Source of the DNA: Mycobacterium sp. E1747
GTDB lineage: Bacteria > Actinomycetota > Actinomycetes > Mycobacteriales > Mycobacteriaceae
Length of the DNA stretch: 64,000 nucleotides
NCBI RefSeq assembly: GCF_001667775.1
Contig: NZ_LZJI01000192.1
Span: 1-64,000, forward strand
Direction: 5' to 3'
Positions 46,192-54,365 of the stretch are shown piece by piece. Numbering within the stretch: the stretch's first letter is position 1; every line of letters begins with the position of its first letter. A program made the position numbers and the translations under genes. Below the pieces are notes generated by a model. The model was not told where the DNA came from, ran no database searches, and saw nothing but the letters and a program-made list of their open reading frames with translations.

Positions 46192-48062
46192 CCACCCCTC
46201 AACACCTCTCTGACCGCTATGAACTGGGCGAAATCCTCGGCTTCGGGGGCATGTCCGAGGTTCACCTGGCGCGCGACGTCCGGTTACACCGCGACGTAGC
46301 GGTCAAAGTCCTGCGCGCCGACCTGGCCCGCGATCCCAGCTTCTATCTCCGGTTCCGCCGCGAGGCCCAAAACGCCGCCGCGCTCAACCACCCGTCGATC
46401 GTCGCGGTGTACGACACCGGTGAGGCGGAGACCCCGACGGGCCCGCTGCCCTACATCGTCATGGAGTACGTCGACGGCGTCACGCTGCGCGACATCGTGC
46501 ACACCGACGGCCCACTGCCCCCGCGGCGGGCAATCGAGATCATCGCCGACGCGTGCCAGGCCCTGAACTTCAGTCACCAGAACGGCATCATCCACCGCGA
46601 CGTCAAGCCGGCCAACATCATGATCAGCAACACCAACGCGGTCAAGGTGATGGACTTCGGCATCGCCCGGGCGATCGCCGACAGCGGCAACAGTGTCACC
46701 CAGACCGCGGCCGTGATCGGGACGGCCCAGTACCTCTCGCCCGAGCAGGCCCGCGGCGACACCGTGGACGCACGGTCCGACGTCTACTCGCTGGGTTGCG
46801 TGCTCTACGAAATCCTCACGGGGGAACCGCCTTTCACCGGAGACTCGCCCGTCGCGGTCGCCTACCAGCACGTGCGCGAGGATCCGATTCCGCCGTCGCA
46901 GCGGCACGAGGGCATCTCTGCCGACCTCGACGCCGTCGTGCTCAAGGCGTTGGCCAAGAACCCGGACAACCGCTACCAGACCGCGGCCGAGATGCGCGCC
47001 GATTTGGTGCGTGTACACAACGGCGAACCGCCCGAGGCGCCAAAGGTACTCACCGACGCCGACCGCAGCGGCCTGATCGCCTCCGGCGCAAACCAACCCG
47101 GACCCCGCGCCGATCCGCTGCCCCGGCAACCCCTCCGTCGCATCGACGAGGGCGACGGCGGGTCGGTCGGCCGCTGGATCGTCGCGGTCGCCGCCCTGGC
47201 GGTGCTGACGATCGTTGTCGTCATCGCCTTCAACACCTTCGGCGGCACCACCCGCGATGTCCAGGTGCCCGACATGCGCGGCCAGGTGTCCGCCGATGCA
47301 ATTGCGGCGCTGCAGAATCGCGGCTTCAAGACGCGTACCTTGCAAAAGCCCGATTCAGCGATCCCACCCGACCACGTCATCAGCACCGATCCCGGCGCGA
47401 ACGCATCGGTGAGCGCGGGTGACGAAATTACGATCAACGTGTCGACGGGTCCCGAGCAGCGGGAGGTGCCCGATGTCTCCTCGCTGAGCTACTCCGACGC
47501 GGTCAGCAAGCTCAAAGCGGCGGGGTTCAGCAAATTCAAACAGGCCAACTCGCCGTCGAGTCCGGAGTTGCTGGGCAAGGTGATCGGCACCAACCCGCCG
47601 GCCAACCAGACGTCCGCGATCACCAACGTGATCACCGTCATCGTCGGCTCCGGTCCCGAGACCAAGCAGGTCCCCGACGTCGCCGGCCAGACGGTCGACG
47701 TCGCACAGAAGAACCTCACCGTCTACGGCTTCACCAAGATCACCCAGGCGCAGGTGGACAGCACGCGACCCGCCGGGGAGGTGATCGGCACGAATCCGCC
47801 CAAGGGGCAGATGGTCCCGGTGGATTCGGTCATCGAGTTGCAGGTGTCCAAGGGCAACCAGTTCGTGATGCCCGACCTGAGCGGCATGTTCTGGACGGAC
47901 GCCGAGCCGCGGTTACGGGCGCTGGGCTGGACCGGGGTATTGGACAAGGGCCCCGACGTGGACGCGGGCGGCTCCCAGTCGCACCGGGTGGTGTATCAGA
48001 ACCCGCCGGCCGGCACCGGTTGCAACCGAGACGGGATCATCACGCTGAAGTTCGGCCAGTAG
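46188..48062 (+). CDS. pknB: Ser/Thr protein kinase PknB with four PASTA domains
   Basis: 624 residues. Kinase domain at about 11-275: [34 protein letters not shown] and activation loop [12 protein letters not shown], with the regulatory Thr pair. Membrane helix at about 330-350 ([19 protein letters not shown]). Four PASTA repeats ([30 protein letters not shown]) that sense muropeptide/lipid II. Last gene of the cluster; its 3' end overlaps convergent trpG by 23 nt. Confidence 0.97.
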   Translation: MTTPQHLSDRYELGEILGFGGMSEVHLARDVRLHRDVAVKVLRADLARDPSFYLRFRREAQNAAALNHPSIVAVYDTGEAETPTGPLPYIVMEYVDGVTLRDIVHTDGPLPPRRAIEIIADACQALNFSHQNGIIHRDVKPANIMISNTNAVKVMDFGIARAIADSGNSVTQTAAVIGTAQYLSPEQARGDTVDARSDVYSLGCVLYEILTGEPPFTGDSPVAVAYQHVREDPIPPSQRHEGISADLDAVVLKALAKNPDNRYQTAAEMRADLVRVHNGEPPEAPKVLTDADRSGLIASGANQPGPRADPLPRQPLRRIDEGDGGSVGRWIVAVAALAVLTIVVVIAFNTFGGTTRDVQVPDMRGQVSADAIAALQNRGFKTRTLQKPDSAIPPDHVISTDPGANASVSAGDEITINVSTGPEQREVPDVSSLSYSDAVSKLKAAGFSKFKQANSPSSPELLGKVIGTNPPANQTSAITNVITVIVGSGPETKQVPDVAGQTVDVAQKNLTVYGFTKITQAQVDSTRPAGEVIGTNPPKGQMVPVDSVIELQVSKGNQFVMPDLSGMFWTDAEPRLRALGWTGVLDKGPDVDAGGSQSHRVVYQNPPAGTGCNRDGIITLKFGQ

Positions 48063-48726
48063 CCGGCGGATCGGCCGGGAGATAGGGCTGCACCGCCGCC
48101 CGGACCTCGTTCTCCAGCCGCCGCACCAGCGTGTCATCGCGCGCCCATCCGCAGTAGGCCAGCCAGTTCGCCAGCATCCGATGCCCGCCCTCGGTCAGGA
48201 TCGACTCCGGATGAAACTGGACCCCGTGAATCGGCAACTCGCGGTGCCGCACACCCATGATGACGCCGCCGCGGGTGCGGGCCGTTACCTCCAGCGCCGG
48301 CGGAAGCGACTCGGGAAGTATGGTCAGCGAGTGGTAGCGGGTTGCCGTGAAGGGATCCGGAAGTCCTTGTAGGACACCGATATTGGTGTGAAAGACGCTG
48401 CTGGTCTTGCCGTGCAGCAGTTCGGGGGCGCGGTCCACGGTGGCACCGAAGGCGACGCCGATGGCTTGATGGCCGAGGCAGACTCCGAGTAGCGGGGTGC
48501 GCTCGGCGGCGCAGGCGCTCACCAGTCCGATGGACGCACCCGCGCGTTCCGGGGTACCCGGGCCCGGGCTGAGCAACACGCCATCGAACCGCTGGGCGAT
48601 GGCGGCCTCGTCGGAGAGTCTGGCGTCGTCGTTGCGCCACACCTCGGCCTCGACGCCCAGCTGGCCGAGGTACTGCACCAGGTTGAACACGAAGCTGTCG
48701 TAGTTGTCGACGACGAGAATCCGCAC
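48040..48726 (-). CDS. trpG: Anthranilate/aminodeoxychorismate synthase glutaminase subunit
   Basis: 228 residues. Class I glutamine amidotransferase: MRILVVDNYDSFVFNLVQYL, LSPGPGTPE, active Cys in LLGVCLGHQAIG, and His/Glu in GVQFHPESILTEGG. Supplies ammonia for anthranilate and/or p-aminobenzoate synthesis. The partner subunits are not nearby, so TrpG versus PabA use is not fixed. Overlaps pknB tail to tail. Confidence 0.93.
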   Translation of the reverse strand: MRILVVDNYDSFVFNLVQYLGQLGVEAEVWRNDDARLSDEAAIAQRFDGVLLSPGPGTPERAGASIGLVSACAAERTPLLGVCLGHQAIGVAFGATVDRAPELLHGKTSSVFHTNIGVLQGLPDPFTATRYHSLTILPESLPPALEVTARTRGGVIMGVRHRELPIHGVQFHPESILTEGGHRMLANWLAYCGWARDDTLVRRLENEVRAAVQPYLPADPPATGRTSA

Positions 48727-48752
48727 CGTGCCAGGTTACCGTCCGGTGGAAA

Positions 48753-49496
48753 TCAGTAGCCGATGGTTCCCATGGGCTGCGCGAAATGCAGCCGATCCGG
48801 CTCGGTGTGGCCGACGATCTGGACGTCCGGCTTGACCTCTTCGCGATAACCGAGCCCGAATCGGACCACATATTGGCGGTACAGCGTGACCAGGGGAGCG
48901 GCGGCCAGCGCGGCCTGCATGGCGGCCGCGTTGCCGATCGCGGTGATCGTGTAGGGCGGGCTGTAGGTCCGGCCGTTGAGCAAGAGCGTATTGCCCACGC
49001 AGCGGGGCACCGAGGTGGCGATGATGCGCTGGTCTTTGATCTGGATCGCCTCCGCGCCGGCACTCCACAAGGCGTTGAGCACCGCCTCGATGTCCTGCTG
49101 GTGCACCACCAGGTCGTCGGGCGACGCATCCCGCGGGAAACGGCCATTGGCATCGCGCGGCGCGTCCTCCAGGGTGACCGTCAACCCCGGGCCGTGCACC
49201 GGATTCATGCCCGCCTCGGCGGCCAGCTCGGCGGAGCGTCGCAGCATCGCCGCCAGGGCGAGATCCGAGGACCGTCCGTGCGCGACGTCGATCTTGCCGG
49301 ACAGCTCGTCGCGTTGGGCGTTGAGATGATTCACCGACGCCTGGGCCTCTCGGACCAGATCGACCAGCCGGGGGGCGTCGCTGCGGCGGATCTCGGCGCC
49401 CCCGGACACCCCGTGCGTGGCGGCGAGCAGCAATCCGGCCAGCAGGCACACCACCGGGACGCCGAAGCGCCAAGGTGACCGGCCTCGGTCGCTCAT
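48753..49496 (-). CDS. DUF881 membrane protein (Rv0012 homologue)
   Basis: 247 residues. N-terminal membrane helix (FGVPVVCLLAGLLLAATHGV), coiled coil (VDLVREAQASVNHLNAQRDELSGKI), then the DUF881 domain with LTVTLEDAPRD, LVVHQQDIEAVLNALWSAGAEAIQIKDQRI and TYSPPYTITAIG. Division-linked in Gram-positives by family (YlxW/YlxX-like); exact role unknown. 26 bp upstream of trpG on the same strand. Confidence 0.9.
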   Translation of the reverse strand: MSDRGRSPWRFGVPVVCLLAGLLLAATHGVSGGAEIRRSDAPRLVDLVREAQASVNHLNAQRDELSGKIDVAHGRSSDLALAAMLRRSAELAAEAGMNPVHGPGLTVTLEDAPRDANGRFPRDASPDDLVVHQQDIEAVLNALWSAGAEAIQIKDQRIIATSVPRCVGNTLLLNGRTYSPPYTITAIGNAAAMQAALAAAPLVTLYRQYVVRFGLGYREEVKPDVQIVGHTEPDRLHFAQPMGTIGY

Positions 49497-49614
49497 CTGC
49501 TCTCCAATTTCCTGGTCGGCGTGCCGGGTGAGTTAGTCTCGTAGCCAAGCTGTGCGTGCAGCTGCGGTCGTTATCGTTGCACCCCGTCCCGCTCACCGTG
49601 TTGTTGAGGTAATC

Positions 49615-49896
49615 ATGCCCAAGTCCAAGGTCCGCAAGAAGAATGACTTCACCGTCAGCGCGGTCAGCCGTACGCCGGTGAAGGTCAAGGTCGGACCGTC
49701 AAGCGTGTGGTTCGTGGCGTTGTTCGTCGGTCTCATGTTGATCGGACTGGTCTGGCTGATGGTGTTCCAGCTGGCGGCCGTCGGAAGCCAGGCGCCGACC
49801 GCGCTCAACTGGATGGCGCAACTGGGGCCGTGGAACTACGCCATCGCGTTCGCTTTCATGATCACCGGTTTGTTGCTGACGATGCGCTGGCACTGA
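49615..49896 (+). CDS. crgA: Cell division protein CrgA
   Basis: 93 residues from ATG 49615. Basic N-terminus [15 protein letters not shown], then two membrane helices ([21 protein letters not shown] and [18 protein letters not shown]). Recruits PBPs and division proteins, including FtsZ, FtsQ, FtsI and CwsA (recalled). Canonical length. Confidence 0.95.
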   Translation: MPKSKVRKKNDFTVSAVSRTPVKVKVGPSSVWFVALFVGLMLIGLVWLMVFQLAAVGSQAPTALNWMAQLGPWNYAIAFAFMITGLLLTMRWH

Positions 49897-49984
49897 GCGA
49901 CGCCCGCTACGGAATGAATTTATTTTTGGGTTGTCCCGTTACTGCGCCAGCAACGCTGCGACCACCCAATCACACGCGTGTGAT

Positions 49985-50016
49985 TTATCCCCACTGTTGA
50001 TAGCGTCTGTGGATAA
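49985..50016. promoter_or_regulatory. Pair of DnaA-box sequences upstream of Rv0010c homologue
   Basis: A consensus DnaA box TTATCCACA lies on the minus strand at 50008-50016, and TTATCCCCA (8 of 9) on the plus strand at 49985-49993, converging with 14 bp between. They sit in the 155-bp gap between crgA and the PH-domain gene, about 13 kb from oriC. Confidence 0.5.
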
Positions 50017-50051
50017 CTGCATCAACCGTGGTGGGAGGGCTTGAGCGGCGC

Positions 50052-50477
50052 ATGCAGCAAACACAATGGGAGCCCGGCCTCAGAGGAATTGCTGGTTGTG
50101 GCGCCGCCGGCATTCTGATGGCTATCGCCTCTGTGACCGTGGTCACAGATGTGCCCGGGCGCATTCTGACCGGGATTGCCGCAACGGGTCTGATCTTGTT
50201 TGCGGGCGCAACGTGGCGCGCGCGGCCCAAGCTGGCAATTACCGCCGACGGCTTGGTGCTCCGGGGATGGTTCAGGACGCAGCTATTACGGCCGCCCGAC
50301 ATCATGATCATCCGCATCACCCAATTCCGCCGCTACGGACGCCAGGTGAGGTTGCTCGAGGTCGAAACGGCCGACGGCGGCCTGGTGCTCTTCTCCCGAT
50401 GGGATCTGGGGACCGACCCGCTGGAGGTGCTCGACGCGCTGACGGCCGCCGGCTACGCGGGCCGAAACCCGCGTTGA
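50052..50477 (+). CDS. PH-domain membrane protein (Rv0010c homologue)
   Basis: 141 residues from ATG 50052. Two membrane helices near the N-terminus (GIAGCGAAGILMAIASVTVV, ILTGIAATGLILFAGAT) followed by a bacterial PH-like domain (LAITADGLVLRGWFRTQLLRPPDIMIIRITQFRRYGRQVRLLEVE, LFSRWDLGTDP). Function unknown. Preceded by a DnaA-box pair. Confidence 0.85.
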   Translation: MQQTQWEPGLRGIAGCGAAGILMAIASVTVVTDVPGRILTGIAATGLILFAGATWRARPKLAITADGLVLRGWFRTQLLRPPDIMIIRITQFRRYGRQVRLLEVETADGGLVLFSRWDLGTDPLEVLDALTAAGYAGRNPR

Positions 50478-50493
50478 CGGGACCGCGCCGGGC

Positions 50494-51042
50494 TTAGGAG
50501 ATCGTGATCGACTCGATGACGACGGGCTCGGTGGGGCGGTCGTTGCTGTCCGTGGATGTCGTCGAGATCGCCTCGACAACCCGCTGCGACTCCGGGTCCG
50601 TCACTTCGCCGAAGATGGTGTGCCGGCGGTTCAGGTGCGGAGTCTTGCCGACCGTGATGAAGAACTGGGAGCCATTGGTGCCGGGGCCCGCGTTCGCCAT
50701 GGCCAGCAGGTACGGCTTGTCGAATTGCAGTTCGGGGTGGAACTCGTCGGCGAACTTGTAGCCCGGGCCGCCGCGACCCGTTCCGGTCGGGTCGCCGCCC
50801 TGGATCATGAAGCCCTGGATCACCCGGTGAAAGACCGCGCCATCGTAGAACGGACCCGAGGAGCCACCCGATGCGTTCTGGGTCGAGTACTCCTTGGTGC
50901 CCTGCGCCAGGCCGACGAAGTTGGCGACGGTCTTGGGGGCATGGTTTCCGAACAGAGCGACTTTGATGTCGCCGCGGTTGGTGTGCAGCGTGGCGGTGGC
51001 GGTCTGAATGGGGCTGTTGGTCACGGCATGAGAGTCTGCCAC
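50494..51042 (-). CDS. ppiA: Peptidyl-prolyl cis-trans isomerase A (cyclophilin)
   Basis: 182 residues from GTG 51042, the canonical mycobacterial length. Cyclophilin fold: [58 protein letters not shown]. Catalyses proline isomerisation in the cytosol. Stop is 16 bp from the convergent PH-domain gene. Confidence 0.96.
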   Translation of the reverse strand: MADSHAVTNSPIQTATATLHTNRGDIKVALFGNHAPKTVANFVGLAQGTKEYSTQNASGGSSGPFYDGAVFHRVIQGFMIQGGDPTGTGRGGPGYKFADEFHPELQFDKPYLLAMANAGPGTNGSQFFITVGKTPHLNRRHTIFGEVTDPESQRVVEAISTTSTDSNDRPTEPVVIESITIS

Positions 51043-51210
51043 TCCGCGTGGAGAGGCCCGCACCCGGTGTCACCCCGAGCCGCGAGCCCCGACCGAAAAG
51101 GTGGCGCGCGCACAGCAGTTCCGCTGGCATCCCTATGCTGGCAGTCTGTTCGGATACCCGTGAGCCAGTCCGACGGCAGGCTTCCTCGGCGGTGCAGAGA
51201 AAGGCGGCAG

Positions 51211-51645
51211 ATGAGCGCGAAGGCGGAATCCCGGCTGACCCCGCGCGAGCGGCTCGCTCGCGGGCTTACCTACTCGACGCTGGGGCCGGTGGACGTTGCG
51301 CGTGGAGTCGTCGGCCTGGGTGCTCAGTCGGCGCAGGCGACCGCAGCGCAGATTCGTCGCAAATACCAAGAGGGGCGTCTGGCCAAGGAACTCGCCGCTG
51401 CCCAACAAACCGTCGCGCAGGAACTGGCGGCCGCGCAGGAGGTTGTTTCGAACCTGCCCCAGGCTCTGCAGGATGCGCGGCGGGCCCAGCGCCGCACCCG
51501 GCGTCCGTTGGTGTTGGCCGGGGCGGCCGTTGTAGTCCTCGCCGGTGGCGCCATCGCATTCAGCGTTGTGCGGCGCTCGGTGCGGGCAAAGCCCCAGGAG
51601 CCGCAGTCACGCCCGCCCAGCGTCGACGTGCAGCCGCGCCCCTGA
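51211..51645 (+). CDS. cwsA: Cell wall synthesis protein CwsA
   Basis: 144 residues from ATG 51211 (aaaggcggcag upstream). LTPRERLARGLTYSTLGPVDVARGVVGLG, an Ala/Gln-rich helix, then a C-terminal membrane helix (LVLAGAAVVVLAGGAIAFSVV) and a Pro/Arg tail. Works with CrgA and Wag31 at poles and septum (recalled). IS481 copy B lies directly after its stop. Confidence 0.92.
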   Translation: MSAKAESRLTPRERLARGLTYSTLGPVDVARGVVGLGAQSAQATAAQIRRKYQEGRLAKELAAAQQTVAQELAAAQEVVSNLPQALQDARRAQRRTRRPLVLAGAAVVVLAGGAIAFSVVRRSVRAKPQEPQSRPPSVDVQPRP

Positions 51646-51661
51646 TATGTGGAGCCTAGGG

Positions 51662-52981
51662 TGTGTGAGTTCACGACATAGGTGACAGATGAGTCGGGTC
51701 ATGGGTGACACCTGTGTCGATGCTCGATGAGTCGCGTCATAGGTGACAGTCATGGTGGATGTCCAAAGCGCGTGTGGTCGTCCTCGAAGTCACCAGCGGT
51801 CATCTCTCAGTGACCGACGCAGCCCGTGCTTACGGGTTGTCCCGGCAACACATCTACCGGCTCCTCAAGCGCTACCACCACGACGGTCTTGAGGCCGTCG
51901 ATCCCCGCTCACGACGCCCCGCCAGCAACCCCCGCGCTGTCAGTGATGAGGTAATCGCCGCCGTCGTACTGACCCGCAAACAACTCGTCGCTGACGGCCT
52001 CGACGCCGGCCCGCTGACCCTGCAAGACCATTTAGCCCGCCAGGGCCTGACGGTGCCCTCCACCTCGACGATCCGGCGCATCCTGGGCCACCACGGCCTG
52101 ATCACCCCACAGCCACGCAAACGGCCCAAGAGCTCCTATCACCGCTTCCACGCCGAGCAACCCAAACAATGCTGGCAATCGGACTTCACCCACTGGACAC
52201 TGGCCGATGGCACCGACGTCGAGATCCTCAACTGGCTCGACGACCACTCCCGCTACCTGCTGTCGTGCATCGCCCACCGCCGCGTCGGCGGTGGGGACGT
52301 CGTGGCCACCTTCACCGCCACCGCATCCCACTTTGGCCTGCCCACAGCCACCCTGACCGACAACGGATCGGTCTACACCTCGCGATTCACCCACGGCCAC
52401 AACGACTTCGAACGCCTGCTGGCCAGCCTGGGCATCACCCAAAAAAACGGCCACCCCGGCCACCCCCAAACCCAAGGCAAAATCGAGCGCTTCCACCAAA
52501 CCCTCAAACGCTGGCTCGCCGCCCGACCCCGACCCGCCACACTGGCCGACCTGCAACAGCTACTCGATACCTTCCGAACCATCTACAACACCGCGCGAGC
52601 CCACCGCGCTCACCCCGGCCGGCTCACCCCCGAACAGGCCTACCTCGCCCGACCCAAAGCCACCCCCACCGGCCAACCCCACCCACAATTCCGCATCCGC
52701 CACGACACCATCGACCAATTCGGCAAACTCACCCTGCGCCACGGCAGCCGCCTCCACCACCTCGGCGTCGGCCGCACCCACGCCCACACCCCCGCCCTGA
52801 TCCTGGTCACCACCCACACCGTCACCGTCGTCAGCAAAACCAGCCACCACGTCCTCAGCACCCACCACATCAACCCCGAACGAAACTACTGGCGCAACCA
52901 AAACAAAAACCCCGGCCGATGGCCGGGGAATCTGTAACCCATGACGCGACTCATCTGTCACCTATGACGCGACTCATCACA
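51662..52981 (+). mobile_element. IS481-family element, copy B (at tRNA-Ala)
   Basis: 1320 bp with the same ~50-bp inverted termini as copy A (left TGTGTGAGTTC, right end reading TGTGATGAGTC on the other strand). One intact transposase. Direct-repeat orientation relative to copy A, 15 kb away. Confidence 0.92.
51759..52937 (+). CDS. IS481-family transposase, copy B
   Basis: 392 residues, same domain order as copy A: two HTH segments, then the DDE core (CWQSDFTHW, TLTDNGSVYTS, GKIERFHQT). About eight residue differences from copy A (for example KQLVADG, ERLLASLG). Intact. Confidence 0.93.
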   Translation: MSKARVVVLEVTSGHLSVTDAARAYGLSRQHIYRLLKRYHHDGLEAVDPRSRRPASNPRAVSDEVIAAVVLTRKQLVADGLDAGPLTLQDHLARQGLTVPSTSTIRRILGHHGLITPQPRKRPKSSYHRFHAEQPKQCWQSDFTHWTLADGTDVEILNWLDDHSRYLLSCIAHRRVGGGDVVATFTATASHFGLPTATLTDNGSVYTSRFTHGHNDFERLLASLGITQKNGHPGHPQTQGKIERFHQTLKRWLAARPRPATLADLQQLLDTFRTIYNTARAHRAHPGRLTPEQAYLARPKATPTGQPHPQFRIRHDTIDQFGKLTLRHGSRLHHLGVGRTHAHTPALILVTTHTVTVVSKTSHHVLSTHHINPERNYWRNQNKNPGRWPGNL

Positions 52982-52984
52982 ATG

Positions 52985-53057
52985 TGGAGCCTAGGGGAAT
53001 CGAACCCCTGACACCCGCCTTGCAAAGGCGGTGCTCTACCAACTGAGCTAAGGCCCC
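52985..53057 (-). tRNA. alaT: tRNA-Ala (TGC)
   Basis: 73-nt cloverleaf on the minus strand: acceptor GGGGCCT/AGGCTCC, D-arm AGCTCAGTTGGTAGAGC, anticodon loop TTTGCAA giving TGC, T-loop GGTTCGATTCC. CCA not encoded. 3' end touches IS481 copy B. Confidence 0.97.
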
Positions 53058-53208
53058 TCGATGTGATTGGGTGGCTGACCCGGGGGATCGTCCACCGCCA
53101 CGTGCCAGACTTCGACCCCGCGTCGGGACCACGCCACCGCCGCCACCACAACGATCAGTGTGATTGGCAGCGCCAGCCTTACGCAACGTCTTGATGGGCA
53201 CATGGTTG

Positions 53209-53282
53209 TGGGCCTAGGAGGACTCGAACCTCCGACCTCTTCGTTATCAGCGAAGCGCTCTAACCGCCTGAGCTATAGGCCC
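53209..53282 (-). tRNA. ileT: tRNA-Ile (GAT)
   Basis: 74-nt cloverleaf on the minus strand: acceptor GGGCCTA/TAGGCCC, anticodon loop CTGATAA giving GAT, T-loop GGTTCGAGTCC. Upstream of tRNA-Ala on the same strand, separated by 151 bp. Confidence 0.97.
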
Positions 53283-53341
53283 GTACACGCGTACGGCCGA
53301 GCGACGAGATTACCGCAATTGCCGCCCCACCCCCAAAAACG

Positions 53342-54250
53342 CTAGTCGCGGTCGGCCAACGTCACCTCGATGCCGCCGATCAGATCCGTGGTCAGGTTGT
53401 AGACGAACGCGGCGATGGTGGCCATCGCCGTCAACAACACGATATTGACCAGGCCGATCAACACGGCCCCCCCGAAGATGGTGCCGCTTGAGACCAGTTC
53501 TCCGCTGCTGCCGCTGGTGTTGTTAAGCAGGTCCCCGACGTTGCTGTTCAGCTTCGACCACACGCCCATGCCGCCGAGGACCAGGTACAGGAAGGCCACG
53601 GCGATCATCCAGACGAAGAACAACGCGACCGAGAGCAGTAGCGACACCTTCAGCGTGCTCCACGGATCAATCCGGCGGATCTGCATGCTGGCCCGCACGG
53701 GTCCGCGCGGTCGCCGGGACACCTGGGTGCGGTTCTCGCGGGTGTCGCGGCCCTCGCGGCTCTCGGCCCCCGACGACCGGCCGGACCCCGACAAGCTCGA
53801 CGACTCCGGCGCGCGGTCGGGTGCCGTTTTGCGCTGCGGACCCCGCGGTATCGGGCCGGACAGGTCGGGCAGCTCGCTGGCATAGGCCTCCGAGGGAGGC
53901 CCGTCACCGCGCCCGCCGGGAGCGTCGGCGTCGTGCGACGGGGCCTTGCCTGGCGGGGGCGCGCCGGCGCCCGGGGCAGCAGTGCCGGAGACGAACCGGT
54001 TGAGCCGGGCCTCGACACCACTCGACGGCGCCGGCGGCCGGGCCTCGGTGGGGGGCTCGTTCTGGCGCTGGGGTGCCTGCGGGGGCCGGGCCCCACCGCG
54101 CTGCTGCCACGGCGGCGATTCACCCGCGTCCGGGGCGCGGCCGGCCGGTGCGGGCGGTGTCGCGCGGTGTATCCCAGCGCGCTCGGCCGAACCATCCCCA
54201 TTAAGGCCGTCGCCCTTTTTGGGGGCGGCCGGCTCGTTCGGTGAGCTCAC
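53342..54250 (-). CDS. DUF3566 membrane protein (Rv0007 homologue)
   Basis: 302 residues from GTG 54250, preceded by aaaggag. The N-terminal ~185 residues are Pro/Gly/Arg-rich and disordered. The C-terminal DUF3566 domain (about 190-302) has two membrane helices ([26 protein letters not shown] and [36 protein letters not shown]). Follows gyrA by 115 bp in the same direction. Function unknown. Confidence 0.9.
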   Translation of the reverse strand: MSSPNEPAAPKKGDGLNGDGSAERAGIHRATPPAPAGRAPDAGESPPWQQRGGARPPQAPQRQNEPPTEARPPAPSSGVEARLNRFVSGTAAPGAGAPPPGKAPSHDADAPGGRGDGPPSEAYASELPDLSGPIPRGPQRKTAPDRAPESSSLSGSGRSSGAESREGRDTRENRTQVSRRPRGPVRASMQIRRIDPWSTLKVSLLLSVALFFVWMIAVAFLYLVLGGMGVWSKLNSNVGDLLNNTSGSSGELVSSGTIFGGAVLIGLVNIVLLTAMATIAAFVYNLTTDLIGGIEVTLADRD

Positions 54251-54365
54251 CCCGACTCCTTTGATCTCCTGCCACGACCCCCGGGGGCGATGGCAGTCAC
54301 ATTTTGTCTGGTCGGGCCGAGTCTAATTGCCCGGCTATTAACCGGGCCCCCGGGATTGTCACCGA

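Larger units (their letters stand above)
51647..52996. repeat. 15-bp target duplication around IS481 copy B
   Basis: ATGTGGAGCCTAGGG occurs at 51647-51661 and 52982-52996, flanking the element. The right copy is the 3' end of tRNA-Ala; the left copy is an orphan acceptor remnant two bases after the cwsA stop. Confidence 0.88.
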
